From Sulfurovum sp. XGS-02 (GTDB lineage Bacteria > Campylobacterota > Campylobacteria > Campylobacterales > Sulfurovaceae), in NCBI RefSeq assembly GCF_023213175.1, contig NZ_CP093312.1:248001-312000 (forward strand): a stretch of DNA of 64,000 bases, read 5' to 3'. The position numbers and the translations under genes were made by a program. Below are positions 54,696 to 62,826 of the stretch, one piece after another (position 1 is the first letter of the stretch; each line of letters starts with the position of its first letter). The notes beneath the pieces are model-generated. The model did no database searches. It saw nothing but the letters and a program-made list of their open reading frames with translations, and had not been told where the DNA came from.

Positions 54696-55598
54696 ATGTT
54701 AAAAGATTTTGTAAAATTAGAAACATTTTTAACAGTAGCACGTGAGAGAAGTTTTTCTAAGGCTTCTGCAAAGTTAGGAATTTCACAACCGGCTGTGACA
54801 CAGCAGATCAAATTTATTGAAAAATATCTTGGGTGTAAGGTGATCGAACGTAAAAAGAATGGTATCAAACTCACCAATGAGGGTGAAGAGCTCTACAAGA
54901 TAGCGACAAGACTTGAAAAAGAGATACTCTCTTCAGAGCAGGATATCCTTAAGATCATTAACAAAGAGATCACGTTTAGATTGGGTGCTACTTATACGAT
55001 AGGGGCATATATCATCCCTGGTCAATGTCTCAATACGATCGGTGAAGCGATTAACAACAGTGTCAATTTGGATATTGATAGAAGTGATAACATCATAGAA
55101 AAACTCAAAGATAGAAAATTGGATGTAGGTTTGATCGAGTCACCTATTTTTGACAATGATCTTATCTACAGAGAGTGGTTGGAAGATGAACTTGTCGTAG
55201 TGAGTAATGTGCCTATCAACAAAACACTCAAAACAGAAGAGCTCTATGACTTTGATTGGATCTGTCGTGATGAGGGTTCACATACAAGACGTGTTGTCTC
55301 TGAAGTGTTTGAAGAGTTAGGTGTTTCATGTAAAAGCTTTAACGTACTAAGTGAAGTAAATAACTCTGCTACGGTACTTCAAACGATCAAGAAAAGTGAC
55401 AAAAACCCAGATAAACCAGTGGTTTCAATCATATCGAAATATGCGATTATGGATGAAGTGGCGAACGGAGAGCTTTTTGAAGCAAGGCTTAGAGGGTATA
55501 CGATGTCTCGTAAGTTCTTTATTGTGTATTCTAAAGAGAATAAGCACAATGCCTATGTAGACAATGTTGTAAATTATATCTTAGCAGGCCGCTGCTAA
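54696..55598 (+). CDS. LysR-family transcriptional regulator
   Basis: 300 aa. An N-terminal winged HTH (FLTVARERSFSKASAKLGISQPAVTQQIKFIEKYLG over 11-46 approximately) and a C-terminal periplasmic-binding-like effector domain (LGATYTIGAYIIPG, DVGLIESPIF). The closest neighbours on the other strand include cysK, so a CysB-like role is possible but unproven. AAGGA precedes the ATG. Its stop is inside a strong bidirectional stem. Confidence 0.9.
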   Translation: MLKDFVKLETFLTVARERSFSKASAKLGISQPAVTQQIKFIEKYLGCKVIERKKNGIKLTNEGEELYKIATRLEKEILSSEQDILKIINKEITFRLGATYTIGAYIIPGQCLNTIGEAINNSVNLDIDRSDNIIEKLKDRKLDVGLIESPIFDNDLIYREWLEDELVVVSNVPINKTLKTEELYDFDWICRDEGSHTRRVVSEVFEELGVSCKSFNVLSEVNNSATVLQTIKKSDKNPDKPVVSIISKYAIMDEVANGELFEARLRGYTMSRKFFIVYSKENKHNAYVDNVVNYILAGRC

Positions 55599-55601
55599 GA
55601 T
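55578..55601. terminator. Bidirectional stem between LysR and SspB-like genes
   Basis: ATCTTAGCAG (55578-55587) and CTGCTAAGAT (55592-55601) form a perfect 10-bp stem with a GCCG loop. It covers the LysR stop and lies between convergent genes. There is no immediate T-run on either side; a run of five T's comes about 10 bases later on the + strand. Confidence 0.55.
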
Positions 55602-55606
55602 CAAAT

Positions 55607-56068
55607 CTACTTTTTATTCTTGAGAAGCTTTTTATTCTCAGGATTCTTTAAAAGTGCTTCCATTGAAGATTTTTTGGAGGCACTTGCTTCTTTTTTCTTT
55701 TCTTGTTCTATTACCGGCTGTGCAAAATTGATGATAATAGGATTATCACCTACAAAGAGCTGTTTGATAGCCAGCAGAGGTAAAGATACCGTTGAACCAA
55801 AATTATCACTTCCAAAGCCTGCTTCAAAAGTGAAATAGGCTTCGTCTAATTTGGCACTTTCAAAGGTAAACCCACTCAATATAAACAGAACAGTATCGTC
55901 AAATGACCCTTTTATATCTGCAGGAAGTTCGGGTGTAAATGTAATATATTTCACTTCACACGCCAATGCAAATTCCTGATCTTTGTCAAATAAGTATTGA
56001 ATGGTTTTATAGATATGGGATTGCATAAGAGCACGATATTCAGGCGTTTGTAAAAGGTTAATAGTCAT
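55607..56068 (-). CDS. Candidate SspB-like protease adaptor
   Basis: 153 aa. The core DTVLFILSGFTFESAKLD, then YFTFEAGFGS and TVSLPLLAIKQLF, fits the SspB barrel pattern (hydrophobic strand, FxAxF, VPxxAI). A flexible Lys-rich tail (KKKEASASKKSS to the end) could serve as a ClpX-docking tail, as in SspB. SspB hands ssrA-tagged proteins to ClpXP. Similarity is by eye only; it may be an unrelated conserved protein. Located 11 bases after the class IV aminotransferase gene. Confidence 0.45.
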   Translation of the reverse strand: MTINLLQTPEYRALMQSHIYKTIQYLFDKDQEFALACEVKYITFTPELPADIKGSFDDTVLFILSGFTFESAKLDEAYFTFEAGFGSDNFGSTVSLPLLAIKQLFVGDNPIIINFAQPVIEQEKKKEASASKKSSMEALLKNPENKKLLKNKK

Positions 56069-56079
56069 GATTGCACCCT

Positions 56080-56682
56080 TTATAATATTTTGTGTGGTTC
56101 GATATTTAGAATTTTAAATCCTATCATAGCATTCATTAAAGCTACTTGTGAGTAGTTTTGGAGCTCTTCTTTTTTGATCTCTTTGGGGTGGAGAAATCCC
56201 TCATCGATCAACTTGGCCCTCATCGTACCTTCAAGCAGGGGGTTTACCGGTGTTAGCCATTGTTCACCATCAAAAAAAGCGATATTTGATATGGTCGTAT
56301 CGGTCAGATAGCCTTTTTTTTCTATGATCACTTCATCGACATCTTTGTTGGATTCCAGCAGGGCATTTAAAGCATCTCTGTTGGCATATTTCAAACTGTA
56401 TTCAATATCAGAGGAGACGATCTTTACACTCCGTATCTCTTTTGGAGTGTAGGGTATATACTCTATAGAGTGTAAGCGTTCTGCGTAGAGGATACGACAA
56501 CGATATAGACCCGTTTTGGGAGCATCTATAAAAGAAGAGAGATCGAGTATATCATCAGGATCAAAGAGTATTTGACGGCTTTTGTTACATCGATGCTGAT
56601 GGTAACTAAGGTTATGTATCTCCCCGTCTTCTATTCTGATCGTTTCAAGTAGAAGAGGGGTTTTTGATCGTTCTTTTGACAT
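56080..56682 (-). CDS. Class IV PLP aminotransferase-like protein
   Basis: 200 aa, short for the family (usually 270-300). The PLP Lys is probably in YSLKYANRDALN; EVIIEKKGYLTDTTISNIAFF is the conserved EGxxxxxxSNIFF-like region, and NPLLEGTMRAKLID matches the C-terminal LxGxxR motif. Known members are aminodeoxychorismate lyase (PabC) and branched-chain or D-amino acid transaminases. PabC is plausible, but no pabAB lies nearby. Coupled to cysK by a TAATG overlap. Confidence 0.7.
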   Translation of the reverse strand: MSKERSKTPLLLETIRIEDGEIHNLSYHQHRCNKSRQILFDPDDILDLSSFIDAPKTGLYRCRILYAERLHSIEYIPYTPKEIRSVKIVSSDIEYSLKYANRDALNALLESNKDVDEVIIEKKGYLTDTTISNIAFFDGEQWLTPVNPLLEGTMRAKLIDEGFLHPKEIKKEELQNYSQVALMNAMIGFKILNIEPHKIL

Positions 56683-57602
56683 TAGGTGTCAAAGAGTTCT
56701 GTAGAGAGGTAACGTTCCGCCGTATCACAGAGTACTGTGACGATGGTTTTACCTTTGTTTTCCGGTCTGCTTGCGATGGTGTAGGCCGCATGGAGGTTTG
56801 CCCCTGCCGAGATTCCGATAAGCAGGCCTTCTTCTCTGGCGATTTTCTTTGCCATGGCAAAAGCGGCTTCATTGCTCACTGCAACGATGTCATCATAAAT
56901 TTCTGTGTTGAGTATCTCGGGTACAAACCCTGCACCGATACCCTGGATCTTATGTGGTCCGGGCTGTCCCCCTTCCAAGACCGGGGAATCCGAAGGTTCC
57001 ACTGCAATGATCTCAAGTGAAGGTATCTTTGTTCTGAGTATCTCTCCCGTACCGGTAAGTGTTCCGCCTGTACCTACAGCAGCCACGAATATATCCAGGT
57101 TTCCCGCCGTGTCATTTAGGATTTCAAAGGCAGTCGTTTTTCGGTGAATATCGGGGTTGCTCGGATTGTTAAATTGCTGAAGTACTTTTGCATTGTCTAA
57201 CTCTTTTTCGAGTGCAGATGCTTTTGCGATAGCCCCGCCCATACCTTCTGAAGCTGGTGTAAGCACAAGCTCTGCACCCAAGTGCATAAGAAGTTTACGG
57301 CGCTCTATACTCATGGACTCAGGCATGGTCAAAATGAGTTTAAGGCCTTTGGATGCACAAATGGCCGCAAGGCCGATACCTGTGTTCCCGCTTGTGGGTT
57401 CAATGATGGTCGTGTCCTGATCGATCTCACCCGATTTAAGCGCGGCATTGATCATGTTAAAAGCGATCCTGTCTTTTACCGAAGAGGTAGGGTTCATAAA
57501 TTCACATTTACCTAAGATCGTCGTGCCTGTCTCTTCCGAAAGTGTATTGATTTTGACTAAAGGGGTATTCCCTATCAGTTCTTCAATATTGTTTGCAATC
57601 AT
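56682..57602 (-). CDS. cysK: Cysteine synthase A
   Basis: 306 aa. O-acetylserine sulfhydrylase. The PLP Lys43 is in NPTSSVKDRIAF, the phosphate loop is PTSGNTGIG (near 68-76), and the PLP-pyridine Ser is in GISAGANLHAA. Normal length. Makes cysteine from O-acetylserine and sulfide. ATG with AGGATGGG upstream. It overlaps the aminotransferase gene by one base. Confidence 0.95.
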   Translation of the reverse strand: MIANNIEELIGNTPLVKINTLSEETGTTILGKCEFMNPTSSVKDRIAFNMINAALKSGEIDQDTTIIEPTSGNTGIGLAAICASKGLKLILTMPESMSIERRKLLMHLGAELVLTPASEGMGGAIAKASALEKELDNAKVLQQFNNPSNPDIHRKTTAFEILNDTAGNLDIFVAAVGTGGTLTGTGEILRTKIPSLEIIAVEPSDSPVLEGGQPGPHKIQGIGAGFVPEILNTEIYDDIVAVSNEAAFAMAKKIAREEGLLIGISAGANLHAAYTIASRPENKGKTIVTVLCDTAERYLSTELFDT

Positions 57603-57693
57603 TTCCCATCCTTCTTCATTTGTCTTATGTTAGCAGGTTATTTTTAAGTACGTGCTTTAAGCGCATTATTTTTATCGTTATAGCGATCTATGT

Positions 57694-57715
57694 TACCATT
57701 TTAAATGTCATGGTA
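57694..57715. repeat. Inverted repeat between pyrC and cysK
   Basis: TACCAT (57694-57699) and ATGGTA (57710-57715) are a perfect pair with a 10-base spacer, 25 bases after the pyrC stop on the - strand. No T-run follows on the - strand. It may end pyrC transcription weakly or be part of the cysK promoter. The 137-base gap holds no gene. Confidence 0.3.
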
Positions 57716-57739
57716 TTGGCGATGCAAGAACTATTCCAC

Positions 57740-58744
57740 CTATCTTACTTCTTTGATGCTATAGGCCAAGGTCTCGTCTGCATACATAGGGACTACGCCG
57801 TTGTAATCTGAAGGTACGCTAAACGCTTTTTTCTCAAGGATAACGGTTTTGTTCACCGGTGTAACACCGTAGATCTTTTGGGCATTTCCTGAAACAAAAG
57901 CCTGGAGGTTTTCCAGGGGTGCTTTTTCATTTTCAAAAAGTTCAGCCAGAACCTGTAGGGCGATGGGAGCTGTAAAGACGCCTGCCGCACAGCCGCAAGA
58001 CTCTTTGGCATGTTTCGGATGCGGTGCAGAGTCTGACCCGAACATCACCTTAGGGTGTGCTTCCAGAGCGACTTTGAGCAGTGCACTTCTGTCTTCGGGA
58101 CGTTTGGCGATGGGTTTACAGAAGAGGTGCGGTTTCAGCATACCTCCAGCCACATCATCAAGGGTGATGATCAGATGGTGGAGGGTAATGGTCGCATAAA
58201 GGTTTTCAAATCTATCCAACGCGTCGACACTCTCTTTTGTGGTGATATGCTCCATGATGATCTTGAGTTTGGGAAAAGCAGTGGCCAATCTCTCATAGAT
58301 GCTGACGAACTCAGCCTCTCTATCCATCACAAAACCATTGGTCTCTCCATGTACACACAGCGGGATATTCAGTTCACTCATCGCTTCAAGTGCAGGACGC
58401 AACTCTTCTATATCAAACCCGCTGACTCCGCCTTCGGAGTTCGTGGTGATACCCGCAGGATAGAGTTTGATCGCGGTGATCACCTCTTTGACCGATTCTA
58501 AAAATGCTTTGTCATAGGTGGGCTTGAAAAAAAGTGTCATATAGGGGGTGAATTTTTCCTCGCCTATGGCAGCCATGATACGCTGTTTGTAGGCGACCAC
58601 TTCCTCTTTAGTGCTTACTGGGGGCACAAGGTTGGGCATGATGATAGCACCTGAAAATGTGCTCGCTGAGCTTTTAGCGATATTCTCCAACATCTCTCCG
58701 TCTCTGAGATGTAAATGCATGTCAAGTGGTGCGTTTAATTGCAT
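57740..58744 (-). CDS. pyrC: Dihydroorotase
   Basis: 334 aa, class II type. Cyclises N-carbamoyl aspartate to dihydroorotate. [12 protein letters not shown] holds the first metal His pair; [12 protein letters not shown] and [12 protein letters not shown] include further metal or catalytic residues. The ATG at 58744 is preferred to a TTG one codon earlier, since AGGA is spaced five bases before it. The start overlaps the yidD end by 23 bases. Confidence 0.94.
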   Translation of the reverse strand: MQLNAPLDMHLHLRDGEMLENIAKSSASTFSGAIIMPNLVPPVSTKEEVVAYKQRIMAAIGEEKFTPYMTLFFKPTYDKAFLESVKEVITAIKLYPAGITTNSEGGVSGFDIEELRPALEAMSELNIPLCVHGETNGFVMDREAEFVSIYERLATAFPKLKIIMEHITTKESVDALDRFENLYATITLHHLIITLDDVAGGMLKPHLFCKPIAKRPEDRSALLKVALEAHPKVMFGSDSAPHPKHAKESCGCAAGVFTAPIALQVLAELFENEKAPLENLQAFVSGNAQKIYGVTPVNKTVILEKKAFSVPSDYNGVVPMYADETLAYSIKEVR

Positions 58745-59084
58745 CAAAGTCCTTTAAAACATAATAGTGTGTATTGTCCGGGTCCGTACTTTTCGGTACG
58801 AGCCAATAGATGATATCAATTTTGCCACAAAATGCATTAAGTTTGAGTAAAGCTGTAGGCTTTGGAGGTTTGAAGTCAACCAATGGGTAGTCAATACCAC
58901 CCTTAAAGAGTTGATTACATCGTAAAATACGTAAAGAGCTTGCTGTCAATGCTTTATGGGGTGCATTGAATTCAAACTGCCATTTGGCATATTCTGAACA
59001 GGAAGGATAATAGCGGCAGGAGGCAGGTAACATTTTAGAGATGTATTGATAGCCTTTGATCGGTGCCAAAAAGAAGTTTTTCAT
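58722..59084 (-). CDS. yidD: Membrane protein insertion efficiency factor YidD
   Basis: 120 aa. The YidD core is [29 protein letters not shown], with [18 protein letters not shown]; three Cys are typical. Longer than E. coli (85 aa) by a C-terminal stretch. Peripheral inner-membrane protein associated with YidC. No rnpA, rpmH or yidC is adjacent, unlike the common arrangement. Divergent from the CYTH-CHAD gene. Confidence 0.9.
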   Translation of the reverse strand: MKNFFLAPIKGYQYISKMLPASCRYYPSCSEYAKWQFEFNAPHKALTASSLRILRCNQLFKGGIDYPLVDFKPPKPTALLKLNAFCGKIDIIYWLVPKSTDPDNTHYYVLKDFDAIKRTT

Positions 59085-59131
59085 TGTGTATTATAGTTAA
59101 AAAGGTCTATAGAGTCAATTTTTGATTTTGT

Positions 59132-59149
59132 GCTATAATCCCTAACATG
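59132..59149 (+). promoter_or_regulatory. Extended -10 at the CYTH-CHAD start, possibly leaderless
   Basis: TGCTATAAT: the TATAAT is at 59134-59139, seven bases before the ATG at 59147. No ribosome-binding site (CCCTAAC precedes the ATG). Transcription is expected to start at or next to the ATG. Confidence 0.45.
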
Positions 59150-60514
59150 AATCATATACAGCGCAAGTTTTTAGTATCGGCAGACATCCAGCGTTGGCTT
59201 AAAGAACAACTGCCAAAAACTGAGAAAACAGAACAGTTCTACACGGTTTCAAATGATCAGGAGCAATGTTACTACCGTAAAGAGTATCCGGATATTTATA
59301 CGAAAGTAAGCGTCGATAAGGATGGGAATGAAACGCTCTTTTCTGTCAGTGCGGAGGAGTATGCTTCTCAACGTAAAGAACACTTGGGCAGGATAATCGT
59401 TAAAAATACCTATAGGGTCACTATGGATGAGAGTACATTGGTTGTTGAGAGGTACTTGAAAAAGCTTGACGGGATCTATATTGTGACTGCATCTTTTCAA
59501 GATGAAAAAGTACTGAGAAACTCGGAGACCACCCAGGAGCTGCAACCTTTTGTACTTAAAGAGATCGACCAGGATGAGAAATACAGTGATCACTCCCTTG
59601 CACTGTATGAAAAACCTATGGAGTACGATCTGCAAAAGTTGTTCGAAAAGATCGATGCGTTTGAGTCACCCAATCTTTTTTTCTGGCAAGTGCCGCAACG
59701 TCTCTATGTACGTGACGGTGTCTCTTTGGTACTTTACCGGAACATTCGTCTGATCAATTACTATAAGATGAATTTCCAGAAGAAACATTTCAGTGCAACA
59801 CTGCATCGTTTACGTGTTCTTTTGCGCCGTACTGCTACGCTACTGGAGATCTTTCCGGATCTGTTCAGCCCCAATGTACAGCATTTTTCTATGGAGCTGT
59901 TTCAACGTTACTATGAAGAGACAACGCTATTGCGCTACCTTTATTTTTTAAATGAACTGAGTGCCACACGTGAGAATGTGAAGTTAACGCTCTACAGTGA
60001 GTTAAAGACTCTCATTACCCAAGAAGAGGAAGCTGTGACACAAATGCTCGTCTCCAAGCCTTTTAGGCAGATGTTAACGATCCTTACAAGGGAGATAGGA
60101 ATTCAGGAGAACCAAAAGTATATCTCATTACAGCAAGAGGTCAAGCATGTGCTCAAAGAGCGTTTAGAAAGATTTGAAATGCTTTTAGAGCAAACAAAAG
60201 AGGGGTATGATGATGACGTGCTTGAAGCGCTCTATATCTTTATGGACGCACTTCAAACTTTGATAGAAGATTTTTTCCATATCATCGGAGAAAAGGAGTC
60301 ACGAAGACTCGTCGAGGAACTGAATATCCTTTTCAAGCCTCTGCGTGAGTACAGAAACTGTAAAGAGCGTGCCTCTATACTGAACACCATTAAAGAGAAG
60401 TCTGAGACCAAAACTTTGGATATCGATCCTCTTCTGTGCGAGCATGAAAAAGTTTTAAAAGATAAGATTGAGCATGCACTGAAGCTGTTGAGGTCTTCCA
60501 AGTTTTATGTGTAA
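59147..60514 (+). CDS. CYTH-like plus CHAD domain protein
   Basis: 455 aa. The N-terminal half (1 to about 170) resembles a CYTH/triphosphate tunnel domain (QRKFLV, VKNTYRVTMDESTLVVERYLKK across one strand pair). The ExExK motif is degenerate: residues 3-7 read HIQRK, so both Glu are lost and Lys is kept. The C-terminal half has CHAD features (HRLRVLLRRTATLLEIFPDLF near residue 222) and long helices with many basic residues. CHAD domains bind polyphosphate. An inactive CYTH tunnel with a polyphosphate-binding role is inferred. Confidence 0.6.
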   Translation: MNHIQRKFLVSADIQRWLKEQLPKTEKTEQFYTVSNDQEQCYYRKEYPDIYTKVSVDKDGNETLFSVSAEEYASQRKEHLGRIIVKNTYRVTMDESTLVVERYLKKLDGIYIVTASFQDEKVLRNSETTQELQPFVLKEIDQDEKYSDHSLALYEKPMEYDLQKLFEKIDAFESPNLFFWQVPQRLYVRDGVSLVLYRNIRLINYYKMNFQKKHFSATLHRLRVLLRRTATLLEIFPDLFSPNVQHFSMELFQRYYEETTLLRYLYFLNELSATRENVKLTLYSELKTLITQEEEAVTQMLVSKPFRQMLTILTREIGIQENQKYISLQQEVKHVLKERLERFEMLLEQTKEGYDDDVLEALYIFMDALQTLIEDFFHIIGEKESRRLVEELNILFKPLREYRNCKERASILNTIKEKSETKTLDIDPLLCEHEKVLKDKIEHALKLLRSSKFYV

Positions 60515-60551
60515 TCGTACATGATCACAGATGAACTCACAAAATATACTT

Positions 60552-60583
60552 TACCTTATAAAATATGTTAGATTATAAGGTTT
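60552..60583 (+). terminator. AT-rich terminator, copy 1
   Basis: ACCTTATAA (60552-60560) and TTATAAGGT (60572-60580) form a perfect 9-bp stem with an 11-base loop, followed by TTT. It lies 37 bases after the CYTH-CHAD stop. Related to copies 2-4. Confidence 0.6.
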
Positions 60584-60597
60584 TAGTACACAATAAA

Positions 60598-61023
60598 CTA
60601 ACTATTCGAAATTGAATTTAAATACTCATAAATTTTTGCTTGATTATCTTTATAGATTTCTAATTCTTTTTTCCCAATTTGTATAGATAATTCATTTTCA
60701 ATATGTGATATATACTGATTTGCTGTAATGATAAGTTTTTCACTTTTTCTTGTCAACTGAATGATTTTTTCTTTTTGATTTTCTTGAACTAGTGTAATGT
60801 AACCAAATTCTTCAAGTTTCTTTATGTTTTTATGCATTGCTTGACGTGTATAGCCAACTTTTTTTGATAATTGTGATGCTGTTAATTTTTCATATTCATC
60901 TAGATAGGGGAAAAGAACGATAAGGGCATCACTTAGCCCATCAAATCCGTTACTTGTTAAATATTCCAGTATTAACTTATTAAAAACCTTAGAGGTTTCT
61001 AAAGATAAAAAACATAAAGACAT
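60598..61023 (-). CDS. MarR-family regulator
   Basis: 141 aa from the ATG at 61023. Winged HTH: LTASQLSKKVGYTRQAMHKNIKKLEE with the wing in FGYITLVQENQKEKIIQLT. A start at 61041 would place the codon in the -35 of the divergent ydhR-like gene and has no ribosome-binding site; AGG spaced six bases before 61023 supports the shorter form. Likely represses the adjacent YdhR-like gene and itself. Confidence 0.85.
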   Translation of the reverse strand: MSLCFLSLETSKVFNKLILEYLTSNGFDGLSDALIVLFPYLDEYEKLTASQLSKKVGYTRQAMHKNIKKLEEFGYITLVQENQKEKIIQLTRKSEKLIITANQYISHIENELSIQIGKKELEIYKDNQAKIYEYLNSISNS

Positions 61024-61034
61024 TGTAAACCTAG

Positions 61035-61063
61035 TTGACATTAATTTAATTATATATTAAAAT
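61035..61063 (+). promoter_or_regulatory. ydhR-like promoter with internal dyad
   Basis: TTGACA (61035-61040) and TAAAAT (61058-61063) are spaced exactly 17 bases. Between and overlapping them is TTTAAT-TATAT-ATTAAA (61045-61061), an inverted repeat well placed for repression by the divergent MarR protein. Confidence 0.65.
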
Positions 61064-61092
61064 TATACATATAAAACATTATAGGAGTATAC

Positions 61093-61395
61093 ATGAAATA
61101 TATATTACAAGTAGATTTTCCTCATGCAGGGCCATTTAAAGAAGAATTTACAGAAACATTTACTGATTTAGCGAAAGATATCGCAAGAGAAGAAGGTCTT
61201 ATCTGGAAAATTTGGACTGAAAATGAAGAGACAAAAGAAGGTGGAGGAATTTATTTATTCGATAATCTTGCAGATGCAAACAGATATTTAGATAAACACA
61301 CTAAGAGATTAGAGTCTTTTGGGTATTCAAATATTAGAGGAAAAATTTTTAATGTTAATGAAGCACTTAGCTTGATTGATGGTGCACATCTTTAG
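61093..61395 (+). CDS. ydhR: YdhR-family putative monooxygenase
   Basis: 100 aa, full family length. LQVDFPHAGPF, REEGLIWKIWTENEE, GGIYLFDNLADANRYLDKHT and FNVNEALSLIDGA closely follow E. coli YdhR, a dimeric ferredoxin-like (ABM-type) fold thought to oxidise aromatic compounds. TAGGAGT precedes the ATG. Divergently paired with a MarR regulator, as in small-molecule-responsive loci. Confidence 0.88.
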   Translation: MKYILQVDFPHAGPFKEEFTETFTDLAKDIAREEGLIWKIWTENEETKEGGGIYLFDNLADANRYLDKHTKRLESFGYSNIRGKIFNVNEALSLIDGAHL

Positions 61396-61776
61396 TTCTA
61401 ATAAAGTGAGATAAAAGGAGGGGGTATTTCATATAAAGATAAAAATATCCTGTATTTAAAATCTTATAAAATATATCACTTTATAAGGTTTTGAGACAAT
61501 AGCATCTACAGAAATTTACCCACCTTGTAACCAAGTAAAAAATCACCTATAGGTCAAAAAATGGCATAGTTACTCCTACTTTTCTATTTGTTTTTTATAT
61601 CTAGCGAAATAGTTTAATTTGTGTCTGGATCAAAATAATTATATCCATGTACAGAAGAAATATGCTGAAGGGTACCTATAGGTCATTGGCTGTCGGAAGG
61701 CTCTGCCAACAGCTAACATTGAAAGATAGCATAAAATACGCTTTTCAAGGGATCTTATAAAGGTTATGTTTTAAGA
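61396..61776. other. 381-base non-coding gap with repeats
   Basis: No credible gene. Contents are AT-rich terminator copy 2 (61463-61491), two copies of ACCTATAGGTCA (61545-61556 and 61674-61685), and a possible stem TTGGC (61686-61690) with GCCAA, nested with GCTGT/ACAGC and GGC-TCT-GCC. Low GC apart from that stem. A small RNA between the repeats is possible but not supported by a clear promoter. Confidence 0.5.
61463..61493 (+). terminator. AT-rich terminator, copy 2
   Basis: CTTATAA (61463-61469) and TTATAAG (61481-61487) with an 11-base loop, followed by GTTTT. It is 67 bases after the YdhR-like stop. Same plan as copy 1. Confidence 0.55.
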
Positions 61777-62646
61777 TCATGCCTTTTCTATTAGGGTTGT
61801 ATCACTCTTTTCTGTACGGGGTTTTTCTTCATAAAGAGAGACGATCAGGTCAAAGACCTTTTCTTGTGTAATAGGTTTGATGAAATGTTCAGCGTCTGTT
61901 TTTATATCATCCTCTAAATCATAAGGATCTCTAAGCAGTACATATTTCAGTGGTGCACGTTCTTGTACTTTGGCAATCGTTTCTTTGGTCTTTTCAGTGA
62001 TCATTTTTTCACTGATGATCAATATATCATAGATAGAGAGGTCATTTCCATGTTTCTTTAACTCATCCATACCTGTATGAACATCATAATGAAAATACTG
62101 AAACATCTTTTTAAGGCTTTGTGCAGTTTTATCATTTGAACAGATCACTAAGATCTTTTTACCGACTGCATTTTTATGTGGAAGTCTATAGTGACGTCTG
62201 AAACCCAATTCAAAATTTTTAAAAGGTATGCTTATGTGTATGTCCGACATATTTTCATTATCATAAACAATATTACCGCCAAGCATTTCAATTTCTTTAT
62301 TCAGATGGATTTTTAAAAAAGCTTGAAGTTTTTCTTTTTCAATATGGGTCTCTTGGATCCTAAAAGAGATAAACTCTTCATACAAAAAATCTTCTACGGA
62401 AGAGAGAGATAATACAATTTCTTTTTTATCACTGTTTTGAAAAACAAAGGTGAGTATTTTGTTAAGGACTAGCAACAGGGCATCCGAATCACCCCGTAAT
62501 TTTCTTGGTATGGTCGAATCCATTTCATAGAGAAGTTCGATCCGTTTTTCAGTTGCAATACTTTTAACAGAAGAAAAGAGCGTTTCCAACACTTTGTTAA
62601 TGTTAAACGTATCTTCTATGGTCTCTTCATTTAAATCCATTGACAC
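61777..62646 (-). CDS. Degenerate sensor-kinase/receiver protein
   Basis: 289 aa. Residues about 10-145 resemble a HATPase domain (EKRIELLYEMDSTIPRKLRGD, LLLVLNKILTFVFQNS, then MLGGNIVYDNENMSDIHISIPF), but there is no DHp His box and no clear G1 box. Residues about 165-275 resemble a receiver (KKILVICSNDKTAQSLK, YDILIISEKM, EHFIKPITQEKVFDLI), with Ser at the phospho-Asp position and CSND in place of the usual DD pair; the conserved Lys remains. Probably a non-phosphorylated binding or scaffold protein. No partner kinase is adjacent. Confidence 0.55.
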   Translation of the reverse strand: MSMDLNEETIEDTFNINKVLETLFSSVKSIATEKRIELLYEMDSTIPRKLRGDSDALLLVLNKILTFVFQNSDKKEIVLSLSSVEDFLYEEFISFRIQETHIEKEKLQAFLKIHLNKEIEMLGGNIVYDNENMSDIHISIPFKNFELGFRRHYRLPHKNAVGKKILVICSNDKTAQSLKKMFQYFHYDVHTGMDELKKHGNDLSIYDILIISEKMITEKTKETIAKVQERAPLKYVLLRDPYDLEDDIKTDAEHFIKPITQEKVFDLIVSLYEEKPRTEKSDTTLIEKA

Positions 62647-62794
62647 ACTCCCCAGAATGATATATACAATTGTAGCAACATAAGTTTTAATTAACCAATA
62701 CTATTGGAAATATAATGAATGTTATTTATTAAATAGTCCCTAAAGAAACATACCTATAGAAAAATGTAAGAAGAGACCAATATAGCATTTAAAA

Positions 62795-62826
62795 ACTTTA
62801 TAAAACATAGAACTCTACAAGGTTTT
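62795..62826 (-). terminator. AT-rich terminator, copy 3, at lnt end
   Basis: ACTTTATA (62795-62802) and TACAAGGT (62816-62823) pair with one mismatch and one G-T pair. On the - strand it begins at the lnt stop and is followed by TTTTT. It matches copies 1 and 2 in layout. Confidence 0.5.

Noticed and set aside
61024-61041. MarR start at 61041
   Set aside because: No ribosome-binding site and it would place the codon in the -35 box of the divergent promoter; the ATG at 61023 has AGG at good spacing.
61396-61776. tRNA or known small RNA in the longest gap
   Set aside because: No cloverleaf, T-loop consensus or CCA end was found; only repeats and one GC-richer stem.
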